Below, one piece after another: positions 6,969-16,170 of a stretch of 40,881 bases of DNA. The number at the start of each line of letters is the position of its first letter. The first letter of the stretch is position 1. This DNA comes from Aalborgiella sp043740415. Lineage in GTDB: Bacteria > Pseudomonadota > Gammaproteobacteria > Burkholderiales > Burkholderiaceae_C. The stretch spans positions 1 to 40,881 of the forward strand of contig JAYUCJ010000018.1 of assembly GCA_043740415.1 (NCBI GenBank), read 5' to 3'. The notes under the pieces are model-generated. The model made no database searches. It was not told where the DNA came from and saw nothing but the letters and a program-made list of their open reading frames with translations. A program made the position numbers and the translations under genes.

Positions 6969-7975
6969 TGCCGGCTGTTGTTCTTCGCCAAAAGCAGCAA
7001 GCTGGCGCTGCGCTGCTGTCAGCCATGCTGACTGTCACGCTGGTGGCTACGTTTGCGGCAGCGGCGTTGTGGCAACAGTGGCGCAGCGTGGAGGTAGAAA
7101 TTGCCGAGCGAGCGCGGGTGCAAGTGGCTTGGCTGCTGGTGGGTGCATTGGATTGGTCGCGCTTGATTTTGCGTATTGATGGCAAAGCCGGCACCACCGA
7201 CCATTTGGCTGAACCTTGGGCGGTGGCGCTGCAAGAGTCGCGCCTGTCCACCTTTTTAGCGGCGGACAAAAACAACACGGGCGGGCTGACCGCAGAAGAG
7301 CAGGTAGATGCGTTTTTATCGGGCAGCATGGTCGATGCGCAATCAAAACTCAACGTGTTCAATTTGATCGACAACAGCGAAGTGTCAAAACCCGATTTGG
7401 CTGCTTTTAACAAGCTATTTACCCACTTTAACTTGCCAGAAACTGAACTTGAAGGCTTCGTCGCCAATTTGAGAGCTGCGCTAGACTCCAAAGCACCCAC
7501 GACCACCGCACTGATGCCACAGCGGGTGCGACAGCTGACCTGGCTGGGTCTACAGCCTCAAACGGTCACAAAACTCACACCCTACATCACACTGCTCCCT
7601 GTGCGTACGACCGTGAATATCAACACCGCGCCAGCAGAAGTGATTTATGCCAGTGTGCCTGGTTTAGGGCTTGCCGATGCTAAGCTGACAGTATCGACAC
7701 GTGAAAGTGCACATTTCCCCAGCATTGCCGAAGCTGTTGCCAAAGTGCCGGCCTTGAATGGCAAGCTGCAAGACACCCAACACAGCGTGTCCACCCAATT
7801 TTTTGAAGTCATAGGACGTATTCGGCTGGAACAAACCGTGGTGGAAGAACATTCTTTGGTCGACCGGCGTGATGTCAATAATGTCAAAACCCTGTGGCGC
7901 GAGCGTGCTGTCATCGCCTCGCCAGAAATAACTGCAAACACCGCCGGCTCACCGTCGCCGACTTTGCCCAAATAA
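6965..7975 (+). CDS. gspK: Type II secretion minor pseudopilin K
   Basis: GspK caps the pseudopilus tip and may meet the substrate. The 336-residue protein has a prepilin-like N-terminus (QKQQAGAALLSAMLTVTLVA) in which, as in GspK generally, the Glu+5 of other pseudopilins is absent. Its large periplasmic domain carries NINTAPAEVIYASVPGL at about 218-234, the helix-hairpin-helix-like signature of GspK. It overlaps gspJ by four bases. The 3' end of the gene, including the stop codon, lies within a short tandem repeat. Confidence 0.92.
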   Translation: MMPAVVLRQKQQAGAALLSAMLTVTLVATFAAAALWQQWRSVEVEIAERARVQVAWLLVGALDWSRLILRIDGKAGTTDHLAEPWAVALQESRLSTFLAADKNNTGGLTAEEQVDAFLSGSMVDAQSKLNVFNLIDNSEVSKPDLAAFNKLFTHFNLPETELEGFVANLRAALDSKAPTTTALMPQRVRQLTWLGLQPQTVTKLTPYITLLPVRTTVNINTAPAEVIYASVPGLGLADAKLTVSTRESAHFPSIAEAVAKVPALNGKLQDTQHSVSTQFFEVIGRIRLEQTVVEEHSLVDRRDVNNVKTLWRERAVIASPEITANTAGSPSPTLPK

Positions 7976-8016
7976 CTTTGCCCTAATAACTTTGCCTTAG
8001 CACCTTTGCCCAATAC
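7961..8016. repeat. Tandem repeat of about 14 bp at the gspK/gspL junction
   Basis: Four imperfect units, ACTTTGCCCAAATA, ACTTTGCCCTAATA, ACTTTGCCTTAGC and ACCTTTGCCCAATAC, lie head to tail. The first contains the end of gspK (the TAA ends at 7975) and the last ends nine bases before the gspL start. No Shine-Dalgarno sequence is visible for gspL, so the repeat also forms its leader. Confidence 0.8.
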
Positions 8017-8025
8017 AATGCATTC

Positions 8026-9276
8026 ATGAGTAAGCTGATCGTCTCCCTGCCCTATCCCAACCTGTCGCCACTTGCCAGTGAAAGTGTTAACACCTCCTGT
8101 CAATACGTGTTGTCCATCGACACGCTAAACCGAAGTAAGAATGGCGTATCAACGTTAACCGAGCTCCCAAAAGCGGATGCAACTGTTTTGGTTGTGCCAG
8201 CTAGAGCGCTGTCTTGGCATCAAGTCGATCTGCCCAAAGTACCCAAAGCACGCTTGCGCGCTGCTTTAGATGGTTTGCTGGAAGAACGATTACTTGACGA
8301 CACCAGCGCCATGGCATTTGCCCTGTCGCCTGAAGCGCAAGGGGTTCAAACTGGCAAGCCAGCCACTGGCGTTTGGGTGGCCGCTTACAACAAAACTTGG
8401 CTCACGAGCAGCTTGCAGGCATTAGATGCAGCTGGTTGCCGCGTTACCCAAGTGGTGCCTGAGTTTTGGCCACAAAGTGAAGCCATGGTCTGTGTCACGG
8501 GCTCTGCAGAAGAAGCCTGGATCACACGCGCAGATGCGCAAGGTGTGATTACTTTTCCGTTTTACGGCAACGACACCAGCGGTGTGCTGGATGCGATGCT
8601 GGCAGATCTACCCGAATCGACACCTATTTTGGCGGAGTCAGCTGTTGTAGCTTTGGCAGAAAGCAGCTTGACGCACAAAGTGCAATTACGTCAACATGCC
8701 GATGGCCTGGTACAAAGTGCAACGTCCTTGTGGGAGTTGGCGCAATTTGAGCAAAGCTTGAGTGGTGACAGCCAAGGCGTCAAAAATCTCATTCGGCAAT
8801 GGCAAAATTTTTGGCAATCATCCGCTTGGCGGCCTGCACGTTGGGGGTTGGCAGCGCTTTTAGTGGCGAATATTGTGGGCTTGAACGTGTGGGCGTGGCA
8901 ACAAAAAACCAGTTTGAACGCCAAGCGAACTCAGGTGAATCAAATACTCACCCAAGCATTCCCAAGCGTGAAAGTGGTGGTTGATGCGCCACAACAAATG
9001 GCGCGTGAATTATCTGCGCTACGACAAGCCACAGGTGCCAGTGGTGTGCAAAATTTTGAATCTATGCTTTATGCTTTTAGCAGTACAAATAACAACTTGG
9101 CCGGCGTATCTGCAACACCTTCAGCTATTGAATATATAGCAAATAGCATGAATTTCAAAGGGGTGAGACTGACGGCCAATGATGCGACCGCAGCGCAAAC
9201 CAAGCTTAAAGCCATGGGCTATGTGTTCGCGCTCAACGGCGAAACAGACACTGTGAAAGTGCAGGCAGCACCATGA
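8026..9276 (+). CDS. gspL: Type II secretion protein L (ATPase-membrane adaptor)
   Basis: GspL binds the GspE ATPase with its cytoplasmic actin-like domain and anchors it to the membrane. Here residues 1-265 form that domain, with the recognisable stretch LDGLLEERLLDD at 81-92. A single membrane helix lies at about 273-291, followed by a short coiled coil and a ferredoxin-like periplasmic domain to residue 416. The gene follows gspK after 50 bases occupied by tandem repeats and overlaps gspM by four bases. Bases 9124-9146 resemble the hairpin part of repeat family A. Confidence 0.9.
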   Translation: MSKLIVSLPYPNLSPLASESVNTSCQYVLSIDTLNRSKNGVSTLTELPKADATVLVVPARALSWHQVDLPKVPKARLRAALDGLLEERLLDDTSAMAFALSPEAQGVQTGKPATGVWVAAYNKTWLTSSLQALDAAGCRVTQVVPEFWPQSEAMVCVTGSAEEAWITRADAQGVITFPFYGNDTSGVLDAMLADLPESTPILAESAVVALAESSLTHKVQLRQHADGLVQSATSLWELAQFEQSLSGDSQGVKNLIRQWQNFWQSSAWRPARWGLAALLVANIVGLNVWAWQQKTSLNAKRTQVNQILTQAFPSVKVVVDAPQQMARELSALRQATGASGVQNFESMLYAFSSTNNNLAGVSATPSAIEYIANSMNFKGVRLTANDATAAQTKLKAMGYVFALNGETDTVKVQAAP

Positions 9277-9746
9277 TGGCTACGTATTTAGACTACTGGC
9301 GACAGCTCAAAATGAGCGAAAGGCGTTTGATTTTGGTCGCTTTTTGGGTTATTTTGACGGCCTTGCTGTGGTGGTTGGCTGTTGCGCCAGCTCTCAAAAC
9401 CCTCAAAGAAGCTCCAAGCGAGCACCGCGCCTTGGATGCTAAATTACTGAGCATGCGCGTGCTCAGTGCCGAAGCTAAAGCCCTTCAAAGTCAACCTAAA
9501 TTAGGTTTTGATGAAGCTCAAAAAGCGTTGCAAAGCTCAGTGAGCCAGCGTTTTGGCAGCACGGCACAATTGAATCTAGCCGGAGAGCGGGCAACTGTGA
9601 CGCTTAAAAATGCCAATCCACAAGAATTGGCGTTGTGGTTGGCACAAGCCAGGGTAAATGCCCGCGCTTTGCCTACTGAAGCTAAATTAACCAGAAATGG
9701 CGAGAATTGGGACGGCACCTTGGTGCTGAGTTTGCCTAAAAAATGA
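9273..9746 (+). CDS. gspM: Type II secretion protein M
   Basis: The 157-residue inner-membrane protein starts ATGATG at 9273, overlapping gspL by four bases. A short cytoplasmic segment (KMSERR) is followed by one membrane helix at about 19-39 (LILVAFWVILTALLWWLAVA) and a periplasmic ferredoxin-like domain (GERATVTLKNANPQELALWL). GspM pairs with GspL in the assembly platform. The length and topology are standard. Confidence 0.92.
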   Translation: MMATYLDYWRQLKMSERRLILVAFWVILTALLWWLAVAPALKTLKEAPSEHRALDAKLLSMRVLSAEAKALQSQPKLGFDEAQKALQSSVSQRFGSTAQLNLAGERATVTLKNANPQELALWLAQARVNARALPTEAKLTRNGENWDGTLVLSLPKK

Positions 9747-10543
9747 ACAAAACCGTACTCAAACCGAGACCACCATGGCGCTGGGCCTTTCTGGGGACTT
9801 TAGTGGGCTTGCTCGCTGCGACCGTGTTTTTTGCCCCTGCGGCTTGGCTGGCGTCAGCTTTAAGTATCGGTAGCCAAGGCCGTGTCGTAATGAACGAACC
9901 CTCAGGGACGGTATGGAGTGGTTCGGGGCAATTGGTCTTATCAGGTGGCGCAGGAAGCCGCGATGCCACGACACTGCCTGGTCGTATCCATTGGCAGCTT
10001 CAACCAACGCTCGACTTAAAACTACGCGCATTGATAGACGCTGACTGCTGTACCGCACAGAGCATCAATGTTTTGGTCTCTCCGCATCTAACCGGCTTAA
10101 GCACTGTCTTGCAAGCCAGTGAATCTACTTGGCCCGCCACATTGCTAACCGGATTGGGTGCACCGTTTAACACCCTAGATTTGCAGGCAACACTGAAGCT
10201 GAAGACGCAAACGCTCACGTTAAAATGGCTTAACAAGGAATTAAAAATTGAAGGCTCGGCAAATTTAGATGTCATAGATGCATCAACCAGGCTTTCCACC
10301 TTAAGGCCAGTGGGCAGCTATCGCCTAAGCTTTCGAGGCAACCAAGAGACTGGGGTACCGAGTTTGAATTTAGAAACCCTCAGCGGCAGCTTGCTATTGT
10401 CGGGCAGTGGTCAATTAGCCGGCAGCCGCTGGCGCTTCAATGGTGAGGCCAGCGCCGCACCCGGTTTTGAAGCTGCGCTGAGTAATTTTTTAGATATTTT
10501 AGGACGCCGCGTTGGGCCGCGCTCCATCATCACTGTGGGTTAA
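9743..10543 (+). CDS. gspN: Type II secretion protein N
   Basis: GspN is an accessory subunit found in some type II systems, including those of Xanthomonas, Klebsiella and Burkholderia. The 266-residue protein has a membrane helix at about 12-33 and a mostly beta periplasmic part. It contains the typical PSGTVWSGSGQLVLSG segment (about 52-67), the conserved GxhWxG-like start of the family. It overlaps gspM by four bases and is followed after six bases by gspD. Its exact role in the machine is not established. Confidence 0.88.
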   Translation: MNKTVLKPRPPWRWAFLGTLVGLLAATVFFAPAAWLASALSIGSQGRVVMNEPSGTVWSGSGQLVLSGGAGSRDATTLPGRIHWQLQPTLDLKLRALIDADCCTAQSINVLVSPHLTGLSTVLQASESTWPATLLTGLGAPFNTLDLQATLKLKTQTLTLKWLNKELKIEGSANLDVIDASTRLSTLRPVGSYRLSFRGNQETGVPSLNLETLSGSLLLSGSGQLAGSRWRFNGEASAAPGFEAALSNFLDILGRRVGPRSIITVG

Positions 10544-10549
10544 TTTGAC

Positions 10550-12688
10550 ATGAATCACTATTTAAAGGCACCTTTTAAAATGCAATTCACTACTTTTTTA
10601 GTAGCTGCTTCGTCAATATTTGCGATGGCTCCCACCACATTACATGCTCAAAAGCAAGGTGAAACCATTACTTTAAATTTTGTCAATGCAGAGATCGAGG
10701 CGGTCACCCGCACCATAGGCGTTATCACAGGACGCAACATGGTCGTTGACCCTCGCGTCAAAGGCACCATGAATTTGTCGAGTGAAAAAGCCTTGTCACC
10801 TGCGGCTGCTTACAACCAATTTTTAACAGCTTTACGCTTACAGGCAATCGTTGTCGTGGAGTCTCAGGGCATTTATAAAGTGGTGCCTGAAGCGGATGCC
10901 AAGCTGCAAACCAGTGTGGTTTCTGTCGGCGGAGTGACGACCAAAGCGGGCAGCAACCAAATCGTGACGCAGATTTTCAATCTCAACTACGACTCTGCCG
11001 CCAATTTGTTGCCAATTTTGCGACCTTTGATCAGCCCGAACAACACGATCAACGTCAATCCAGGTAACAACTCACTGATCATCACTGACTATGCTGACAA
11101 TTTGCAGCGCATTGCCCGCATCATTGCCGCAAGCGATTTACCTACTGCGACCGACGTTGAAATTATTCCTTTGAAGCACGCACTCGCCAGCGATTTAGCG
11201 CCTCTGGTATTGCGCTTGGTTGATTCAGGTAGCGCTGCTGCTGGCGCAGGCGCTGCGCCTGGTCAATCAGATACAGCGGTCAAAACAACGGTGATCGCCG
11301 AACCGCGCAGCAACGCGCTCATTGTTCGCTCAGCCAATGCAGCGCGTTTAGCATTGGTGAAATCTCTCGTAGCCAAGCTTGACCAACCCAGCTCACAAAG
11401 TGCGTCAGGCAACGTGCATGTGGTTTTCTTAAAAAATGCTGACGCACTTAAATTAGCCATCACCTTGCGCGCTTCTTTGGCATCAATATCGACACCAGGC
11501 ACAGGCCCTGGAGCAGCAACAGTTGCTGGTAGTGCACCAAGCGGCGCCAGCAATACAGCGAACCCTACAACAGCGAATGTTCAAGCATCACCCCAGCCCT
11601 CAACTGGCGGTCAAATACAAGCGGATCCTGCCACCAATTCCTTGATTATTACGGCTGCAGAGCCGCAATACCGCCAGCTCAGAGCCATCATTGATCAACT
11701 TGACGGTAGACGAGCACAAATATATGTTGAATCTCTTATTGCTGAAATAAACTCAGACAAAGCCGCCGAGTTTGGCGTTCAATGGCAAAACGCCCTTGGT
11801 AACAGAGCAGATACCAACAACCTCAGTGCCGCCGGCACCAATTACGGTGCAGGTGGAAAAAATCTTCTGGCACTTGCTTTGTCTGGCTTATCAACCACGG
11901 CTACGACAATCACAGCGCCATCGGTGTTGCCTGCAACTGGTCTGAATATAGGGCTTGGTACACTGATTGCAGGAAAAACAGTTTTAGGTATTTTTGCAAA
12001 TTTCTTACAAACCACCGGGGAAGGCAATATTTTGTCAACACCCAACTTACTTACACTAGACAACGAAGAAGCAAAAATAATCATAGGTCAAAACGTGCCT
12101 TTTGTGACGGGACAATACACCAACAGTGCAGGCAGCTCTAGCAGCACGGGCACGGTCAATCCGTTTCAAACAGTGGAGCGTAAAGATGTGGGCTTAACGC
12201 TGAAAGTGAAGCCCCAAATCAGTGAGAACGGAACTGTGAAATTGGAGATATACCAAGAAGTTAGCAGTGTGCAGGCTTCATCCATCAATTCTGCGACAGG
12301 TCTTATCACCAACAAACGATCTATTCAAACCAATGTCTTGGTTGAAGATGGCGGTATCGTCGTTCTGGGTGGTTTGTTGCAAGATGAGTACTCAAACAAC
12401 CAAGAGAAGGTTCCTTTGCTAGGCGACATACCTCTGTTTGGGAACCTGTTCAAAACAGAATCACGTGCGCGTAAAAAGACAAATCTAATGGTGTTTTTAC
12501 GACCTGTTGTGGTGCGCGACAGTGCTGCCACTGAAAAATTGTCTTTGGATCGCTACGATCTGATGCGTGCCAGTCAAGAATCTGCACAGCCGCCGTTCAA
12601 CCTTATTCTGCCCATCAATGAATCAGCAGTATTGCCTCTGCCAGCCCTGCGTTCGCCCACACTAATAAAAACCACACCTGCGGAATGA
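10550..12688 (+). CDS. gspD: Type II secretion secretin (outer-membrane channel)
   Basis: GspD forms the gated outer-membrane pore. The 712-residue protein has a signal peptide ending at about 34 (TTLHAQ). The N0 domain (ITLNFVNAEIEAVTRTIGVI) and N1-N3 domains follow (VFNLNYDSAANLLPIL, IIPLKHALASDLAPL, VHVVFLKNADALKLAI). A Gly/Ser/Thr-rich insert occupies about 307-350, and the secretin core includes VPFVTGQYTN and VPLLGDIPLFGNLF near the end. ATG at 10580 is an alternative start that would shorten the signal peptide. No pilotin gene is nearby, so the route to the outer membrane is unknown. It overlaps gspE by four bases. Confidence 0.96.
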   Translation: MNHYLKAPFKMQFTTFLVAASSIFAMAPTTLHAQKQGETITLNFVNAEIEAVTRTIGVITGRNMVVDPRVKGTMNLSSEKALSPAAAYNQFLTALRLQAIVVVESQGIYKVVPEADAKLQTSVVSVGGVTTKAGSNQIVTQIFNLNYDSAANLLPILRPLISPNNTINVNPGNNSLIITDYADNLQRIARIIAASDLPTATDVEIIPLKHALASDLAPLVLRLVDSGSAAAGAGAAPGQSDTAVKTTVIAEPRSNALIVRSANAARLALVKSLVAKLDQPSSQSASGNVHVVFLKNADALKLAITLRASLASISTPGTGPGAATVAGSAPSGASNTANPTTANVQASPQPSTGGQIQADPATNSLIITAAEPQYRQLRAIIDQLDGRRAQIYVESLIAEINSDKAAEFGVQWQNALGNRADTNNLSAAGTNYGAGGKNLLALALSGLSTTATTITAPSVLPATGLNIGLGTLIAGKTVLGIFANFLQTTGEGNILSTPNLLTLDNEEAKIIIGQNVPFVTGQYTNSAGSSSSTGTVNPFQTVERKDVGLTLKVKPQISENGTVKLEIYQEVSSVQASSINSATGLITNKRSIQTNVLVEDGGIVVLGGLLQDEYSNNQEKVPLLGDIPLFGNLFKTESRARKKTNLMVFLRPVVVRDSAATEKLSLDRYDLMRASQESAQPPFNLILPINESAVLPLPALRSPTLIKTTPAE

Positions 12689-14073
12689 AATACCCTCTGC
12701 CCTACGCTTTTGCTAGACAAAATCAACTTTTACTAGCGACAGACGACAAAGATTCGACCTTGTACTTGCACGAGGAAACATCACGGCATGCTATGTCTGA
12801 GGTTCTGAGAAAATACAAGATAGACGCTGTTCAAAAACTTTCGCAGGAAACGATTGTGCAGCGCATCAGCGAAGTTTACGCGCAGGGCGAATCAAATGCG
12901 GCTTCTATTGTGAGTGAAGTAGAGTCTGACGCAGACTTGAGCCGCATGATGCAAGACTTGCCGGCAGTCGAAGATTTGTTAGAAGCCGCTGATGATGCAC
13001 CTATTATTCGCATGCTGAATGCCTTGCTCACGCAAGCGGCACGAGACGGTGCGAGTGATATTCATATTGAACCCTATGAACGCCATTCCAGCGTGCGATT
13101 CAGGGTGGACGGTACTTTGCGCGAAGTGGTTCAACCCAACCGCGCGTTGCACGCAGCATTGATTTCACGTCTGAAAATCATGGCTGATCTGGATATTTCT
13201 GAGAAACGCTTACCGCAAGATGGACGAATTAGCCTGCGCATAGGCACACGCTCTGTTGACGTTCGGGTGAGCACCCTACCAAGCGCTCATGGTGAACGTG
13301 CTGTACTGCGTTTGCTCGATAAATCAGAAGGCAAGCTAAGTCTTGAAGCTGTCGGAATGGAAGGCAACACCCTTAGCCGTTTTACAAGCTTGTTAGCGCA
13401 ACCCCACGGCATTATTTTGGTGACTGGCCCTACTGGTTCAGGCAAGACCACGACGCTCTATGCCTCATTAAATCAACTTGATGCCAGCAGCCAAAACATC
13501 ATGACGGTGGAAGACCCCATTGAGTATGAGTTAGCTGGCGTTGGTCAAACCCAGGTGAATGCCAAAATTGATTTGACTTTTGCAAAAGCGCTGCGTGCTA
13601 TTTTGCGGCAAGACCCTGATGTCATCATGATTGGCGAGATCCGCGATTTTGAAACTGCACAAATTGCGATTCAAGCATCGTTAACAGGGCACTTGGTTTT
13701 GGCAACGTTGCACACCAACGATTCAGCCAGTGCCGTAACACGATTGACAGATATGGGCGTAGAGCCCTTCTTGTTGAGTTCCAGCTTGCTCGGTGTATTG
13801 GCGCAGCGCTTGGTGCGTAAGATTTGTACACATTGCGCTGGTATAGGTTGTAAGCATTGCGCCCAAACCGGCTACCAAGGTCGTACTGGCATTTATGAGT
13901 TACTGGTCACCAACGATGCCATTCGTGGACAAATTCACAACCACACCAGCGAAGCTGATATTCGAGTTGCTGCATTGGACTCAGGTATGCGTTTGATGCG
14001 TGAAGACGGTGAACGTTTGGTTCAATCCGGCATCACTTCCCGTGAAGAGTTGATACGCGTGACACGCGATTAA
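12685..14073 (+). CDS. gspE: Type II secretion ATPase E
   Basis: This is the cytoplasmic hexameric ATPase that powers pseudopilus extension. Across 462 residues it shows the N2E region (ASDIHIEPYERHSSVRFRVDG at 123-143), Walker A GPTGSGKTTT at 248-257, the Asp box near 276, Walker B DPDVIMIGEIRD at 310-321 and the His box TGHLVLATLHTND at 334-346. The zinc motif is unusually compact: Cys381, Cys384, Cys389, Cys392 (CxxC-x4-CxxC), where many GspE proteins have a loop of some 20-30 residues between the pairs. The N-terminal N1 region is also short. All catalytic motifs are intact. Confidence 0.96.
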   Translation: MKYPLPYAFARQNQLLLATDDKDSTLYLHEETSRHAMSEVLRKYKIDAVQKLSQETIVQRISEVYAQGESNAASIVSEVESDADLSRMMQDLPAVEDLLEAADDAPIIRMLNALLTQAARDGASDIHIEPYERHSSVRFRVDGTLREVVQPNRALHAALISRLKIMADLDISEKRLPQDGRISLRIGTRSVDVRVSTLPSAHGERAVLRLLDKSEGKLSLEAVGMEGNTLSRFTSLLAQPHGIILVTGPTGSGKTTTLYASLNQLDASSQNIMTVEDPIEYELAGVGQTQVNAKIDLTFAKALRAILRQDPDVIMIGEIRDFETAQIAIQASLTGHLVLATLHTNDSASAVTRLTDMGVEPFLLSSSLLGVLAQRLVRKICTHCAGIGCKHCAQTGYQGRTGIYELLVTNDAIRGQIHNHTSEADIRVAALDSGMRLMREDGERLVQSGITSREELIRVTRD

Positions 14074-14096
14074 CGTATTACTTTCATAAATAACTT

Positions 14097-15329
14097 ATGC
14101 CTGCTTTTACCTTTGAAGCGTTAGATGACCAAGGCGGCACCCGCAAAGGTGTTATTGAAGGCGAGTCGGCACGTGTGGTGCGTGGTCTATTGCGAGCGCA
14201 GTCCTTAGTGCCTTTGAATGTCGAACATGTGACTGGTGAATCAGCACACGGTTCAACTTCTGGTGGATTAAACCGAACTCTGTTTGCAAGCCGTATATTC
14301 AATGCAACAGGGCTGAGCATTTGGACGCGCCAAATTGCAGGTTTGGTGACTTCGGGCTTACCACTGGAACGCGCATTGACAGCCTTGACCGACGAAGCTG
14401 AAGACGAGCGCCAGCGTAATTTATTGGCGAGCCTGCGCGCTGAGGTCAACGCTGGGAGCACGTTTGCAAAAGCGTTGGCACAACATCCGCGTGAATTCTC
14501 CAGCATCTATACAGCTGTGATTGGCGCTGGTGAACAAAGTGGCAGCTTGGGTCAAGTGTTAGAGCGCTTGGCTGATGACTTAGAAGAGCAACAAGCACTC
14601 AAATCAAAACTAATCGGGGCCGCTTTATATCCTGCCATTGTCACCTTGGTTGCTATTGTTATCGTTCTTTTTCTTGTTGGTTACGTAGTTCCACAGGTAG
14701 CTAACGTTTTTGCAGGAACCAAGCGCACATTACCTTTTTTAACCGTTGCGATGCTTGCCATCAGCGATTTCGTTAGAAACTACGGCTGGTTAGTGCTGAT
14801 CGCCATTATTTTAATAACCCTAGGTTCTAGGGTAGCCTTGAGAAACGACGATGTTCGTGAAAAATTTGATGCTGCTTGGCTCAACATCCCTTTGATTGGA
14901 AAATTAGCCCGCGGGTACAACGCAGCGCGTTTTGCAAGCACTTTGGCTATGCTCGCCACGGCTGGTGTGCCCATCTTAAAAAGCTTGCAAGCAGCCGCCA
15001 TGACTTTGAACAATCGCGCCATGCGCACTGATGCACTAGATGCATTGGTGATGGTGCGTGAGGGTGCACCCTTAGCATCAGCTATTGCACAAAAGAAACG
15101 TTTTCCAGGAATTGTCAGCATGTTTGCACGGCTGGGGGAGCAAACAGGTCAACTGCCGTTGATGCTTTCTCGCGCAGCCAAGCAATTAAGTGCTGAAGTA
15201 CAGCGACGAGCCATGCATTTGGCTACTTTGCTAGAGCCCATGCTGATTGTGACCATGGGTTTGGTTGTGATGCTGATTGTGCTTGCTGTATTGCTCCCAA
15301 TCATCCAGTTGAATCAATTGGTGAAATAA
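14097..15329 (+). CDS. gspF: Type II secretion platform protein F
   Basis: GspF is the polytopic inner-membrane protein at the centre of the assembly platform. The 410 residues contain two homologous T2SSF domains: one with the Ile/Val-rich helix VTLVAIVIVLFLVGYVVPQV at about 180-200, and a second ending with the C-terminal helix LIVTMGLVVMLIVLAVLLPI. The conserved GEQSGSL and GEQTGQLP motifs follow each cytoplasmic bundle. The N-terminus (PAFTFEALDDQG) is canonical. It starts 23 bases after gspE and closes the operon. Confidence 0.95.
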   Translation: MPAFTFEALDDQGGTRKGVIEGESARVVRGLLRAQSLVPLNVEHVTGESAHGSTSGGLNRTLFASRIFNATGLSIWTRQIAGLVTSGLPLERALTALTDEAEDERQRNLLASLRAEVNAGSTFAKALAQHPREFSSIYTAVIGAGEQSGSLGQVLERLADDLEEQQALKSKLIGAALYPAIVTLVAIVIVLFLVGYVVPQVANVFAGTKRTLPFLTVAMLAISDFVRNYGWLVLIAIILITLGSRVALRNDDVREKFDAAWLNIPLIGKLARGYNAARFASTLAMLATAGVPILKSLQAAAMTLNNRAMRTDALDALVMVREGAPLASAIAQKKRFPGIVSMFARLGEQTGQLPLMLSRAAKQLSAEVQRRAMHLATLLEPMLIVTMGLVVMLIVLAVLLPIIQLNQLVK

Positions 15330-15387
15330 TCACACAAACCGCTTTTTATTTTCAATATTTCATAATTGCTTCAAAATTAATCTTTCC

Positions 15388-16164
15388 ATGTCATACCTAA
15401 ATATCATCGTCAGTACCCAAGCCCGTGTTGGCATCATCACCCTCAATCGTCCTAAGCAACTTAACGCCCTGAATGGCGAGTTGATGGACGAGCTAGGTGC
15501 TGCGCTCAAAGCATTTGATGCAGACGATGCTATTGGTTGCGTGATCATTACGGGAAGTGAAAAAGCATTTGCTGCTGGCGCCGACATCGGTGCGATGGCG
15601 AGTTACACCTTTGCTGATGTGTACAAAAGTGATTACATCACCCGCAATTGGGAGCATCTTCGCAGTGTCCGCAAACCAGTCATTGCTGCAGTAAGTGGTT
15701 TTGCATTAGGCGGCGGCTGTGAATTAGCCATGATGTGCGACTTCATCATCGCAGCTGAGAATGCAAAATTTGGGCAACCAGAAATCAAACTCGGTGTGAT
15801 TCCAGGTGCGGGGGGAACGCAACGTCTGCCGCGCGCCGTTGGCAAAGCGAAGGCTATGGACATGACTTTGACAGGCCGAATGATGGATGCGGTTGAAGCT
15901 GAGCGTGCTGGTCTTGTCAGCCGCGTCGTGCCATTAGAAAAGTTGATGGAAGAAGCCTTGGGCGCAGCGTTGATGATTTGTGAGTTTTCTCAAATCGCAT
16001 TGTTTGCTGCCAAAGAGTCTGTCAATCGCGCATTTGAAGGTGGCTTGGCTGATGGCATCATGTTCGAGCGGCGTTTGTTCCATGCTCTTTTTGCGACCCA
16101 TGATCAAAAAGAAGGCATGGATGCTTTCGTGAATAAGCGCAAAGCTAATTTCACACATTCGTAA
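15388..16164 (+). CDS. Enoyl-CoA hydratase
   Basis: This crotonase-fold enzyme adds water to 2-enoyl-CoA in fatty-acid or amino-acid breakdown. In the 258-residue sequence the oxyanion-hole loop is AGADIGAM (about 63-70). The two catalytic glutamates stand 20 residues apart as in mammalian enoyl-CoA hydratase: Glu112 in GGGCELAM and Glu132 in FGQPEIKLG. GAGGTQRLPR (140-149) is typical of short-chain hydratases. It is 58 bases downstream of gspF and six before the next gene. The chain-length preference cannot be told. It is not a paaZ- or dcp-type crotonase. Confidence 0.92.
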   Translation: MSYLNIIVSTQARVGIITLNRPKQLNALNGELMDELGAALKAFDADDAIGCVIITGSEKAFAAGADIGAMASYTFADVYKSDYITRNWEHLRSVRKPVIAAVSGFALGGGCELAMMCDFIIAAENAKFGQPEIKLGVIPGAGGTQRLPRAVGKAKAMDMTLTGRMMDAVEAERAGLVSRVVPLEKLMEEALGAALMICEFSQIALFAAKESVNRAFEGGLADGIMFERRLFHALFATHDQKEGMDAFVNKRKANFTHS

Positions 16165-16170
16165 ATAGCC

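Noticed and set aside
7961..8016. CRISPR array at the gspK/gspL junction
   Set aside because: Units are only 14 bp, contiguous, imperfect and without spacers; no cas genes are present.
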